Source of the DNA: Microbacterium amylolyticum
GTDB lineage: Bacteria; Actinomycetota; Actinomycetes; Actinomycetales; Microbacteriaceae
Reading direction: 5' to 3'
DNA length: 64,000 nt
NCBI RefSeq assembly: GCF_011046975.1
Contig: NZ_CP049253.1
Location: 1,426,001-1,490,000, forward strand
Positions 34,391 through 42,788 of the stretch are shown piece by piece (the stretch's first letter is position 1; each line of letters starts with the position of its first letter). Below the pieces are notes generated by a model. It was not told the origin of the DNA. It saw nothing but the letters and a program-made list of their open reading frames with translations, and did no database searches. The position numbers and the translations under genes are program-made.

Positions 34391-36412
34391 GTGCTGTACG
34401 GCGCCGATTACAACCCTGACCAGTGGCCGGAAGAGGTGTGGGAGGAGGATGTTCGCCTCATGCGCGAGGCGGGCGTCACCACCGTCAGCCTGGGCATCTT
34501 CTCGTGGTCGCGCATTCAGCCCTCCCCGGATGTGTGGGACTTCGCGTGGCTCGACCGCATCATCGACCTGCTGCACGCCGGGGGCGTCGCGGTTAACCTC
34601 GCCACAGCGACGGCCTCGGTTCCGCCGTGGGTCACGGTTCACCACCCCGACGTTCTCGCCGCCGACGAATCGGGCGCACCGTACTGGCATGGTTCGCGGC
34701 AGCACCACTCGCCGGCTTCGCCCACCTATCGCCGCCTCGCATCCGAACTGGTCCGACGGCTCGCCGAGCGATACGGCGAACACCCCGGCGTTGTCATGTG
34801 GCACGTGGACAACGAGCTCGGCTGCCACCTGAACGCCGACTACTCCGATGCCGCACGCGATGCGTTCCGGCGCTGGCTCGCCGGTCGATACGGGTCGGTG
34901 GATGCGCTCAACGAGGCCTGGGGAACAGCCTTTTGGTCGCAACGCTACGGATCGCTCGACGAGGTGTTTCCCCCGCGCAACGCCCCCTTCATCCGCAACC
35001 CTTCCCAGGTGCTCGACTACAAGCGCTTCATGAGCGATATGTGGCTCGAGGTGTACCTGGAGCAGAAGCAGATCATTCGCGCGGCCGGTGCCGCGCAGCC
35101 CATCTCGACGAACATGATGGGGGCGTTCCCTCCCGCAGACTATGCATCGTGGGCGCCGCACATCGACATCGTTACCGATGACTGCTACCCCGATCCTCTC
35201 GACCCGCACCGCCCCGCCACGACCGCGTTCCAGCGCGACCTCGTGCGCTCCCTCAAGCGGGGAACTCCCTGGATCCTCATGGAGCAGGCGACCGACGCGG
35301 TCAACTGGCGGCCGACCAATCCGTCGAAAAACGACGGGCAGCTTGCCGCGGAAACGGCGCAGTCCATCGGACGCGGCGCGAACGGCATCATGTTCTTCCA
35401 GTGGCGTCAGTCGCGGGCGGGCGCTGAGAAATTCCACTCGGCGATGCTGCCGCAGGCCGGAACCCGCACACGCACCTGGCGTGAAGCGGTCGAGCTGGGT
35501 GAGACGCTCGCCGCCCTGCCCGATCTGCCCGATCCCGGCGACGACGCCCGCGTTGCCCTGTTGTTCGACTGGGAGAACTGGTGGGCGGTGGAGGGCGACG
35601 GACACCCCGCAACGCTCGACTACCTCGGCCTGGTGCGCGACTGGCACGCGGCGCTCATGCGCCGCGGCGTCATGGTCGACGTCGTGCGCCCCGAGGACGT
35701 CGACGACCGCTACCGCCTGGCGATCGCCCCGTTCATGTACCTGTTGCGCGAAGAGGGCGCCGCAGCGCTCACTCGTTTTGTCCAGCAGGGCGGCGTTCTG
35801 GCGGCGGGGCCGTTCACCGACATCGTCGACGACAACGACCGCTTCCGTCCCGGCGGTTTTCTGACCCAGCTCGGCCCCGTTCTCGGCGTCACCTTCGAGG
35901 ACTTCCGCCCGATCGTCCCTCCCGCGCGCGACCACGTTGCCGAGCGCGCCGGAGAGACCGGCGCGGCCGCATCGGGTGCGTCCGACGAGAGGTCATTCGC
36001 GCGGTTTGATGGCTCACTCAGCGGTGCCGGATCCTTCGTCGCCGAGGCGATCTGGGCGGACCACGCCGAGGTTGTCGCCACCTTTACAACGGGTCCCAGC
36101 TCCGGGCGCCCTGCCGTCACGCGCCACGATCACAGAGACGGTTCCGCGTGGTACCTGGCCACGCACCCCACGCCCGAATCCTTCGATGCCGTTGTCGGCG
36201 CGCTGCTCGATGCGGCGGGCATTCACGGCGAGATCGCCGAGGTCCCCGCGGGCGTCGAGGTGGCCAGGCGTGGGGATCTGCTGACGATCATCAACCACGG
36301 CGAGACACCGGCGCAGGTGACGGCCCCGGGAACGGTCCTCGACAGCGGCGAGCCGTTCGGCACGCGCACCCTCACCCCGCAGGAGTTTGCCTTCGTCCTC
36401 GCGCCGCGGTGA
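34391..36412 (+). CDS. GH42 beta-galactosidase
   Basis: Cytoplasmic retaining beta-galactosidase, 673 aa, full length. TIM barrel start LYGADYNPDQWPEEVWEEDV, acid/base Glu in WHVDNELGCH (~142), nucleophile Glu in ILMEQATDAVNW (~297), then the trimerisation and small C-terminal beta domains. GTG 34391 has GGAGGAG 5 nt upstream. Located directly after an ABC importer, it should release galactose from imported galacto-oligosaccharides or galactosides from plant cell walls. Confidence 0.93.
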   Translation: MLYGADYNPDQWPEEVWEEDVRLMREAGVTTVSLGIFSWSRIQPSPDVWDFAWLDRIIDLLHAGGVAVNLATATASVPPWVTVHHPDVLAADESGAPYWHGSRQHHSPASPTYRRLASELVRRLAERYGEHPGVVMWHVDNELGCHLNADYSDAARDAFRRWLAGRYGSVDALNEAWGTAFWSQRYGSLDEVFPPRNAPFIRNPSQVLDYKRFMSDMWLEVYLEQKQIIRAAGAAQPISTNMMGAFPPADYASWAPHIDIVTDDCYPDPLDPHRPATTAFQRDLVRSLKRGTPWILMEQATDAVNWRPTNPSKNDGQLAAETAQSIGRGANGIMFFQWRQSRAGAEKFHSAMLPQAGTRTRTWREAVELGETLAALPDLPDPGDDARVALLFDWENWWAVEGDGHPATLDYLGLVRDWHAALMRRGVMVDVVRPEDVDDRYRLAIAPFMYLLREEGAAALTRFVQQGGVLAAGPFTDIVDDNDRFRPGGFLTQLGPVLGVTFEDFRPIVPPARDHVAERAGETGAAASGASDERSFARFDGSLSGAGSFVAEAIWADHAEVVATFTTGPSSGRPAVTRHDHRDGSAWYLATHPTPESFDAVVGALLDAAGIHGEIAEVPAGVEVARRGDLLTIINHGETPAQVTAPGTVLDSGEPFGTRTLTPQEFAFVLAPR

Positions 36413-36436
36413 CCGGGGCGTGTGTCACCGTCGCAC

Positions 36437-36610
36437 TCAGACCGGGCTGGTGAGCTGGATCAGGTTGCCGCAGGTGTCATCCAGAACGGCCGTTGCGACG
36501 GGTCCCATGTTCGTGGGCTCCTGGGTAAACCGGCGCCTCACCGATCCGATGTGTCACGTCCAGTACGGGCTCAGCGCATCGAGCGCCTTGTTCCTGCGGC
36601 GTTCCCCGCG
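36437..36610 (-). pseudogene. VOC (glyoxalase-like) gene remnant
   Basis: Reading the minus strand into the stop at 36437-36439 gives the C-terminus of a VOC/glyoxalase protein: RFTQEPTNMGPVATAVLDDT then CGNLIQL. Going upstream in the same frame, an in-frame TGA comes after only ~17 further codons, and no domain start is present. It is a decayed tail, about a third of a domain. Confidence 0.75.
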
Positions 36611-36708
36611 CGAATCGGCGACACGGTCCCTTACCCGGGGTGGTAGATCGGGACGTCACCGCGGGCGCAGGACGCACAGCCGACATCTCACCTGATGAGA
36701 CTTTGCAT

Positions 36709-36773
36709 CGGGAAAGCGTTTGCTCTTCTGGGCGGTCATATGTCACACTCGGTGCAACGGGAAAGCGTTTACC
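36709..36773 (+). promoter_or_regulatory. Promoter flanked by two LacI operators
   Basis: GGGAAAGCGTTTGC (36710-36723) and GGGAAAGCGTTTACC (36759-36773) are 49 bp apart. A promoter fits between: TTGCTC (36720-36725), 18 bp, CACACT (36744-36749). The spacing allows repressor dimers on the same face or a short loop. The sequence differs from the other operators (AAAGCGTTT core), hinting at a second LacI, for example the one at 40068. Confidence 0.78.
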
Positions 36774-36803
36774 CGGATCGACGAGAGGCAAGGAAGCATC
36801 ATC

Positions 36804-37973
36804 GTGACTGACAACACCCCCGCCGTCCGCGAGATCGGCATCATCATGAACGGCGCCTCCGGGCGCATGGGCTACCGCCAGCACCTGGTGCGGTCCATTC
36901 TGGCCATCCGCGACGAGGGCGGCTTCGAGCTCCCCGACGGCACCAAGGTGACCGTGCGTCCCCTCCTCGTCGGCCGCAGCGAGGCGAAGCTCGCCGAGAT
37001 CGCGAAGCGCCACGGCATCGAGGACTACACCACCGACCTCGACGCAGCGCTCGCCGACCCCAAGTGGGAAATCTACGGCGACTTCCTCGTCACGAAGGCC
37101 CGCTCCTCCGCCCTGCGCAAGGCCATCGCCGCAGGCAAGACGATCTACACCGAAAAGCCCACGGCCGAGTCGCTCGAGGAATCCCTCGAAATCGCGAAGC
37201 TGGCCAAGGACGCCGGCGTCAAGGCCGGAGTCGTTCACGACAAGCTCTACCTGCCGGGCCTCCAGAAGCTCAAGCGCCTGATCGACTCCGGGTTCTTCGG
37301 CCGCATCCTCTCCGTGCGCGGCGAATTCGGCTACTGGGTGTTCGAGGGCGACTGGCAGCCCGCCCAGCGCCCCAGCTGGAACTACCGCTCGGAAGACGGC
37401 GGCGGCATCATCGTCGACATGTTCCCCCACTGGAACTACGTCCTCGAGAACCTCTTCGGATCAGTCGAGAGCGTCTATGCCAAGACGGCAACCCACATCC
37501 CCGAGCGCTGGGATGAGAACGGCGAGAAGTACACCGCAACAGCCGACGACGCCGCCTACGGTGTTTTCGAGCTCGAGGGCGGTGCGATCGCGCAGATCAA
37601 CTCCAGCTGGACCACCCGCGTCAACCGCGATGAGCTCGTCGAGTTCCACGTGGACGGCACGCTCGGCTCGGCCGTCGTCGGACTGTTCGGCGCCAAGGTG
37701 CAGCCCCGCATCGCCACGCCCAAGCCGGTGTGGAACCCCGACCTCGAAGACACGATCGACTACGACGCCACCTGGCAGGACGTGCCCACCAACGACGTGT
37801 TCCTCAACGGCTTCCGCCAGCAGTGGCAGGAATTCCTCACCAGCTACGTCACCGGAACCGACTACGAATACGACCTGCTGGCCGGTGCCCGCGGCGTGCA
37901 GCTGGCCGAAGCGGGCCTCGAGTCGGACCGCACGGGCAGCAAGGTGTCCCTGCCGAAGCTCGCCCTGGACTGA
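36804..37973 (+). CDS. Gfo/Idh/MocA oxidoreductase
   Basis: NAD(P)-dependent dehydrogenase, 389 aa. Rossmann motif IIMNGASGRMGYRQHL (~12-27), TEKPTAES (~114-121) with the family Lys, and a C-terminal substrate domain with GGGIIVDMFPHWNYVLENLF. GTG 36804 is preferred, AAGGAAG lying ~9 nt before it; reading further upstream in frame would cross operator 2. First gene of a three-gene unit with a DUF993 protein and a sugar isomerase-like barrel, which suggests oxidation of a sugar followed by lyase/isomerase steps. Confidence 0.9.
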   Translation: MTDNTPAVREIGIIMNGASGRMGYRQHLVRSILAIRDEGGFELPDGTKVTVRPLLVGRSEAKLAEIAKRHGIEDYTTDLDAALADPKWEIYGDFLVTKARSSALRKAIAAGKTIYTEKPTAESLEESLEIAKLAKDAGVKAGVVHDKLYLPGLQKLKRLIDSGFFGRILSVRGEFGYWVFEGDWQPAQRPSWNYRSEDGGGIIVDMFPHWNYVLENLFGSVESVYAKTATHIPERWDENGEKYTATADDAAYGVFELEGGAIAQINSSWTTRVNRDELVEFHVDGTLGSAVVGLFGAKVQPRIATPKPVWNPDLEDTIDYDATWQDVPTNDVFLNGFRQQWQEFLTSYVTGTDYEYDLLAGARGVQLAEAGLESDRTGSKVSLPKLALD

Positions 37974-37978
37974 TCGCG

Positions 37979-39184
37979 ATGGCAGACACACTCGCACTGC
38001 TCGACGCCGCGGGCAAGGTCACCCCGGCACCGCTGAACGAGGCGCCCGCGTTCACGAAGCCCGCAGCGGGTCTGCGTTCGCGCGTCGCCTACGCGGCCGC
38101 GCACGTCACGCCCATCGCCTGGGCGGACAACACCCCCGGTCAGCCCGCCGACATCGACTGGGATGAGACGCTCGGCTTCCGCCGCGCGGTGTACTCCTGG
38201 GGGCTCGGCGTGGCCGACGCCATGGACACGGCACAGCGCAACATGGGCCTCGACCCTGCCGCTGTGCGCGAGCTGATCGCCCGGAGCGCTCAGGTAGCTC
38301 GGGAAGAGGGCGGTTCCGTCGCGGTCGGCGTCAACACCGACCACATCGACGACGAGATGATCTCGCTACAGCAGATCATCGATGGCTACACGTATCAGCT
38401 GCACCACGCCGAAGAACAGGGCGCCGTTCCTGTTCTCATGGCCAGCCGGCACCTCGCGCGCGTTGCGCAGTCGCCGGCGGACTACCTTCACGTGTACCGA
38501 ACCGTTCTCGACCAGGCGACAACTCCCATCGTCCTGCACTGGTTGGGAACCGCCTTCGACCCGCAGCTTGCCGGGTACTTCGGGTGGCCCGATTGGCAGG
38601 GTGCGTCGGACGTTCTTCTGGAGATCATCCACCACGCCCCGGCCAAGATCGCCGGCGTCAAGATGAGCCTGCTCGACGCCGCCAGCGAGGTATCCGTTCG
38701 CGAACGTCTCCCCGAGGGCGTGCGCATGTTCACGGGCGACGACTTCAACTATGTTGGCCTCATCGGCGGCGCCGACGTTCCGCAGGCAGCCCAGCCGGCG
38801 CGGTCCGCCGACACCAGCCGCACCCACTCAGACGCGCTGCTCGGCGCGTTCGCCGCGATCACGCCCGTCGCCTCCGCGGCGATCCAGGCGCTCGACGCGG
38901 GCGACGCCGATCGGTACTACGAGTTGTTGAAACCCACGGAAGCCCTCAGCCGGCAGGTATTCGCGGCGCCGACGTTCTACTACAAAACTGGCGTCGCCTT
39001 TCTCGCCTGGCTCAACGGACACCAGACGGCATTCCAGATGGTGGGCGGCCTGCACTCCGCGCGCAGCCTGCCGCACCTCAGCGAGATCGTGCGCCTCGCC
39101 AATGCGGCGCACGCGCTCGAAAAGCCCGACCTGGCGGCGGAACGCTGGCACAGCCTGCTCCGCCTGAACGGAGTGGACGCATGA
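37979..39184 (+). CDS. DUF993 family protein (aldolase-like TIM barrel)
   Basis: 401-aa cytoplasmic protein of the DUF993 family, grouped with dihydrodipicolinate-synthase/class-I aldolase-like barrels. Motifs: AYAAAHVTPIAWADNTPG, VGVNTDHIDDE, IAGVKMSLLDAASE (with a candidate Schiff-base Lys at GVK), and MFTGDDFNYVGLIGG. Starts 5 nt after the oxidoreductase stop. Function is uncharacterised; a carbon-carbon or carbon-oxygen lyase on the oxidised sugar is an inference from context. Confidence 0.8.
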   Translation: MADTLALLDAAGKVTPAPLNEAPAFTKPAAGLRSRVAYAAAHVTPIAWADNTPGQPADIDWDETLGFRRAVYSWGLGVADAMDTAQRNMGLDPAAVRELIARSAQVAREEGGSVAVGVNTDHIDDEMISLQQIIDGYTYQLHHAEEQGAVPVLMASRHLARVAQSPADYLHVYRTVLDQATTPIVLHWLGTAFDPQLAGYFGWPDWQGASDVLLEIIHHAPAKIAGVKMSLLDAASEVSVRERLPEGVRMFTGDDFNYVGLIGGADVPQAAQPARSADTSRTHSDALLGAFAAITPVASAAIQALDAGDADRYYELLKPTEALSRQVFAAPTFYYKTGVAFLAWLNGHQTAFQMVGGLHSARSLPHLSEIVRLANAAHALEKPDLAAERWHSLLRLNGVDA

Positions 39185-40062
39185 CAACCCCGCACCCCCG
39201 CCTATCGATCAATCAGGCGACCATCAAGTACACAACGGTGGCGCAGGCGATCGATGTCGTCAGCGCCGCCGGAATCCAGTCGATCGGGCTGTGGCGCGAG
39301 CAGGTACAGGAGGCTGGCCTGAACGAATCGGTCAAGATGATCGCCGACTCGGGCCTGCGCTATTCGACACACTGCCGCGGTGGCTGGTTCACGGCCGAGC
39401 CCGGACCCGCGCGCCAGGCGGCGCTCAACGACAACCGCGTGGCCATCGACGAAACAGCCGCGCTGGCAGCCGCCGGAGCAGCCGGATCGAAGGCGGCCCT
39501 TGTGATCGTCGTCGGCGGTCTGCCCGAGGGATCGCGCGATATCGTCGGCGCCCGCGAGCGCGTGCGGGATGCCGTTGCCACGCTCGCCCCGCACGCCGAG
39601 GCCAACGGTGTGCAGCTGGCGCTCGAGCCTCTGCACCCGATGTACTGCTCGGACCGGGCAGTGCTCTCCACGCTCGATCAGGCGCTCGACATCGCGGCGG
39701 ACTTCGCCCCCGAGGTCGTCGGCGTCACGGTCGACACCTTCCACCTGTGGTGGGACCCGGACGTGTTCGACAAGGTCGCGCGCGCCGGCCGTGAGGGCCG
39801 TATCGCCTCGTACCAGGTGTGTGACTGGAAAACACCGCTCGCGGCTGACGTGCTGCTCTCGCGTCACTACCCGGGCGACGGCGTCATCGACTTCGCCGCC
39901 TTCACGAAGGCCGTCGAGGCCACGGGGTACACCGGTGATGTCGAGGTCGAACTGCTGAGCCAGGAGATCTGGGACACCGACCCCGCCGAGGCCGTTCGCC
40001 GTACGATCGATGGCTTCGAGCGAGCCGTAGCACCGTTCCTCAGCAACACGCCAGTATCCTGA
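39181..40062 (+). CDS. Sugar phosphate isomerase/epimerase-like TIM barrel
   Basis: 293-aa member of the xylose-isomerase-like (AP-endonuclease 2) superfamily. Metal-site residues are visible: Glu in LALEPLHPM, Asp-x-x-His in VDTFHLWWDPDVF, VCDWKTPL, and Glu in DVEVELLSQE. Its ATG overlaps the DUF993 stop (ATGA). Likely an epimerase, isomerase or a keto-sugar lyase working on the product of the two upstream enzymes. Confidence 0.87.
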   Translation: MTTPHPRLSINQATIKYTTVAQAIDVVSAAGIQSIGLWREQVQEAGLNESVKMIADSGLRYSTHCRGGWFTAEPGPARQAALNDNRVAIDETAALAAAGAAGSKAALVIVVGGLPEGSRDIVGARERVRDAVATLAPHAEANGVQLALEPLHPMYCSDRAVLSTLDQALDIAADFAPEVVGVTVDTFHLWWDPDVFDKVARAGREGRIASYQVCDWKTPLAADVLLSRHYPGDGVIDFAAFTKAVEATGYTGDVEVELLSQEIWDTDPAEAVRRTIDGFERAVAPFLSNTPVS

Positions 40063-40067
40063 TCCGC

Positions 40068-41105
40068 ATGACCGACACTCCCGCCTCGCGCGCGGCGACG
40101 CTCCACGACGTCGCACGCGAGGCGGGAGTGTCGCTTGCCACCGCATCGCGCGTTCTCAACGGCTCCGCGCGAAAAGTCGCCGACTCCTACCGAGAACGCG
40201 TCGAAGCGGCCGCCGCAAAGCTCGGCTACTCCGCGAACATGTCCGCTCAGGCAACGGCGCGCGGCACCTCCGCAACCCTCGCGCTGCTGGTCGCCGATAT
40301 CGCCGACCCCTACTTCTCGCAGATCGCCGCCGGTGTCGCCCGCGCGGCAGACGAAGAGCGGCTGATCATGACGATCGGCATCACCGAACGCGAAGCCGAA
40401 CGTGAAACGCGACTCGTGCGAGCACTGCGCGGGCAGCGCCCCCGCGGCATCGTCCTCGCCGCCTCCCGTTCGGCGCGCCACCACAGCCCCGCCCTGACCG
40501 ATGTGCTGCGCGACATCGAAGCGGCCGGCGGAACCGTCGTGTCGATCGGCGCGCCCGCTGACGGCATGCAGACGCGCACACTCACCCTCGACAACTTCGG
40601 CAGCACACGAGAACTGGGACAAGCGCTGTCCGGCATCGGCTACCGCAACGCGATCCTCATCGGAGCAGCAGAAGGGCTCGTCACCAGCGACGAGCGCCTG
40701 GCGGGCTTCCAGGAAGGCTTCGTCGCGTCCGGAGGTAACGCCCCGCTCATCGTCCGCGGCGGATTCTCCCGCGACAGCGGGTACACCGCCATGGCGTCGG
40801 CGCTCGAACAGGGCGTGCACCCGGGAACTCTCGTGTTCGGCATCACCGACGTCGTCGCCTTCGGCGCCATGTCCGCTGTCCGCGCCGCCGGCCTCGAGGT
40901 GGGAACCGACATCGCGATCGCCGGTTTCGGCGACATCGACTCGGGCCGCGACATCGTTCCCGGCCTCACCACGGTTCACGCGCCCCTCGAAAAACTCGGC
41001 GAAGAGGCCGTGCGCGCCGTCGTCGCCGAGACGTGGACACCGCCCGCCCCACTCGCCGCCCAGGTGATCCTCCGCGACAGCACCCCGCCCGTCGACGCGG
41101 CGTGA
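40068..41105 (+). CDS. LacI-family regulator
   Basis: 345-aa LacI repressor: HTH TLHDVAREAGVSLATASRVL (~9-28), hinge KLGYSANMSAQATARGTSAT, effector core. TATCCT (40055-40060) ends 7 nt before ATG 40068, inside the end of the upstream gene, so it may have its own leaderless promoter. Candidate repressor of the twin operators at 36709-36773. Confidence 0.9.
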   Translation: MTDTPASRAATLHDVAREAGVSLATASRVLNGSARKVADSYRERVEAAAAKLGYSANMSAQATARGTSATLALLVADIADPYFSQIAAGVARAADEERLIMTIGITEREAERETRLVRALRGQRPRGIVLAASRSARHHSPALTDVLRDIEAAGGTVVSIGAPADGMQTRTLTLDNFGSTRELGQALSGIGYRNAILIGAAEGLVTSDERLAGFQEGFVASGGNAPLIVRGGFSRDSGYTAMASALEQGVHPGTLVFGITDVVAFGAMSAVRAAGLEVGTDIAIAGFGDIDSGRDIVPGLTTVHAPLEKLGEEAVRAVVAETWTPPAPLAAQVILRDSTPPVDAA

Positions 41106-41177
41106 GGTTTGCCGCAGGGTTCGGCGGCCGGTAGGCTCGTGCCGATCGTCTGGTCCGAGCGCACGCCCGGACCGCAC

Positions 41178-41251
41178 GGGGCTGTAGTTCAATGGCAGAA
41201 CTTCTGCTTCCCAAGCAGACAGCGCGGGTTCGATTCCCGTCAGCCCCTCCA
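41178..41251 (+). tRNA. tRNA-Gly (CCC anticodon)
   Basis: Acceptor GGGGCTG pairs with CAGCCCC; the D-arm GTTC..GAAC, anticodon stem TCTGC/GCAGA with loop TTCCCAA (anticodon CCC), T-arm with TTCGATT, discriminator T and encoded CCA (41249-41251). 74 nt. Confidence 0.96.
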
Positions 41252-41558
41252 ACCAGGGATTTTCCCGAGTAGCACCCCCGCCGCCCGACAGGGTGAGCGG
41301 GGCCTTTGCATTCGCGCGGTGCGTGCCGGCATCGCGCCCGGCACCAAGACGCCCCCTCGCGAGCGGCATACACCCCTTCGAGTGGCATGCCAATAAACAC
41401 GCCACTCGGCAACCCGGGCAGCGCTCGCGAGGCCGGGCGCCCGACGGTGCGCCAATAACCACCCCGCTCGCGAACGAGGCGCGAGCCGACCGCACGGGCG
41501 CGGCGAGCCGCCGCTCCGCCTGTTCGACGCTGCGGCATTTGTCAAGAGTTTGCTGAAT
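41252..41558 (+). other. Gene-free stretch with hairpins after tRNA-Gly
   Basis: CCCCGC (from ~41275) and GCGGGG form a weak terminator-like hairpin near 41276-41304. CGAGTGGC (41379-41386) and GCCACTCG (41401-41408) form an 8-bp stem; the motif GCCAATAA occurs beside it and again at ~41451. CTCGCGAG-type palindromes recur. I see no credible reading frame or known RNA. Confidence 0.5.
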
Positions 41559-41584
41559 TAACCTGCACAACGATGTGCAAGTTA
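41559..41584. promoter_or_regulatory. 26-bp TetR operator overlapping the promoter
   Basis: TAAC-c-TGCAC-aacgat-GTGCA-a-GTTA is a near-perfect palindrome ending 2 nt before the -10 TACGCT (41586-41591) of the TetR gene. Autorepression is the obvious reading. Confidence 0.85.
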
Positions 41585-41598
41585 GTACGCTTGGGGGC

Positions 41599-42207
41599 AT
41601 GAGCTCCCCTTCACGTCCGCGCCGCCGAGACGCCGTCGCCAATCGCGAGGCACTGCTTGAAGCGGCGGCACGCGTCTTCCGGACCTCACCCAACGCCTCG
41701 CTCGACGCCATCGCGCACGAGGCGGGGCTTACGCGCCGCGCCGTATACGGCCACTTCGCCTCGCGCGATGAGATGCTCGCCGTTCTTGTGGACCGCGGCG
41801 CCGCCCGCATCTCCGCGGCCGTGCAGGGAGTCCGCGACGACGATCCCGCCCTGCACATCGCCCGCATCGGCGCAGCCGTGTGGCAAGAGATCGCGCATGT
41901 GAAGCTCGTGGCCAGGATGATCGTCCGCAGCCCGCTCGATCGCACGGCGGCTCGCGGCCTAGAACTGATTCGCCGGTCCCTTCGCGACGGGGTCACCCGC
42001 GGCGCCCAGGACGGATCGCTTCGCAGGGACGCTGATCCCGAGGTGATCGCACGGCTCATCGAATCCTCGGCTCTGGCCGTTCTCGACACCGTCGTCACCC
42101 GCGATATCCCCGATGACGAAGCTCAGCGCCTGGTGATCACCACCGCGCTCGGCATCGCCGGCCTCTCGTGGCGGGACGCCGACGCCGCCATCAGGAAGGT
42201 CGCATGA
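41599..42207 (+). CDS. TetR-family regulator of the YhgE unit
   Basis: 202-aa repressor: HTH at ~25-60 (SLDAIAHEAGLTRRAVYGHF), helical C-terminal domain. TACGCT ends exactly 7 nt before ATG 41599: probably leaderless. The 26-bp palindrome sits on its promoter. Its stop overlaps the next ATG, so the regulator, the ABC-like protein and the YhgE protein form one operon. Confidence 0.9.
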   Translation: MSSPSRPRRRDAVANREALLEAAARVFRTSPNASLDAIAHEAGLTRRAVYGHFASRDEMLAVLVDRGAARISAAVQGVRDDDPALHIARIGAAVWQEIAHVKLVARMIVRSPLDRTAARGLELIRRSLRDGVTRGAQDGSLRRDADPEVIARLIESSALAVLDTVVTRDIPDDEAQRLVITTALGIAGLSWRDADAAIRKVA

Positions 42208-42788
42208 GAATTTCCGCACGCGGAATCGCCAAGGGGCCCCTCACCGAGACGAGCGTGCACGCCTCCACCGGCGAGGTCACTGTTGTCCCGGTCGAGAGCG
42301 GTCAGCGCCCCACACTGCTCGCCCTGATTCTCTCCGGTCGCATGGCACCAGATGCGGGCGAGGTCACGATCGACGGACAGCACGATCCTCGCGCCCTGCG
42401 CACGCGCGTGGCGGTTGTCGATGCGCCTGACGCCAGCGCGCCAGCCGACGGCCTCTCCCTCGCCGCCGTCGTGCGCGAGGAACTCACCTTCGCCGGCATC
42501 CGACGCCCGCAGGCCGCAACCCGCCGACTCATCGCCGACGAGGGCCTGGCCGATCACGCCCGCACACCGATCAGCGAGCTGTCCCCCAGCGCACGCACCC
42601 GCGTTCTGACGCGCACAGCCGCGTCACACCCCGATGTGGACGCCCTCATCCTCGTCACCCCCGACCGGCACGGCGGCGACGCCAGCGGCTGGCTGGGCAC
42701 GGCGAACGCCTGGGCCGCCCGCGGATACGCCGTCATCGTTCTCGCCTCGGCCGGTTCGATCGCGCAGCCAGAAAGAACCGCACGATGA
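42204..42788 (+). CDS. Degenerate ABC-ATPase-like protein
   Basis: 194-aa protein with the outline of an ABC ATPase but no working motifs. Where Walker A (GxxGxGKS/T) belongs it has VPVESGQRPTLLAL; the signature LSGGQ is LSPSART; the Walker B end is ALILVTPDRHGG without the catalytic Glu. The beta-strand GEVTIDGQHDPRALRTRVAVV is ABC-like. The frame is intact and overlaps genes on both sides by 4 nt (ATGA), so it is expressed. It may be a regulatory or structural partner for the YhgE membrane protein rather than a decayed gene. Confidence 0.75.
   Translation: MRISARGIAKGPLTETSVHASTGEVTVVPVESGQRPTLLALILSGRMAPDAGEVTIDGQHDPRALRTRVAVVDAPDASAPADGLSLAAVVREELTFAGIRRPQAATRRLIADEGLADHARTPISELSPSARTRVLTRTAASHPDVDALILVTPDRHGGDASGWLGTANAWAARGYAVIVLASAGSIAQPERTAR

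Noticed and set aside
34190..35935. 581-codon minus-strand frame inside GH42
   Set aside because: Antisense shadow of the intact GH42 gene, which has both catalytic glutamates.
41379..41408. Riboswitch candidate near the tRNA
   Set aside because: Only one short 8-bp stem and no known aptamer core; the downstream gene has its own promoter and a TetR operator.
39867..42098. 743-codon minus-strand frame over the isomerase, LacI and TetR genes
   Set aside because: It crosses three well-supported genes and the tRNA and is composition-driven noise.
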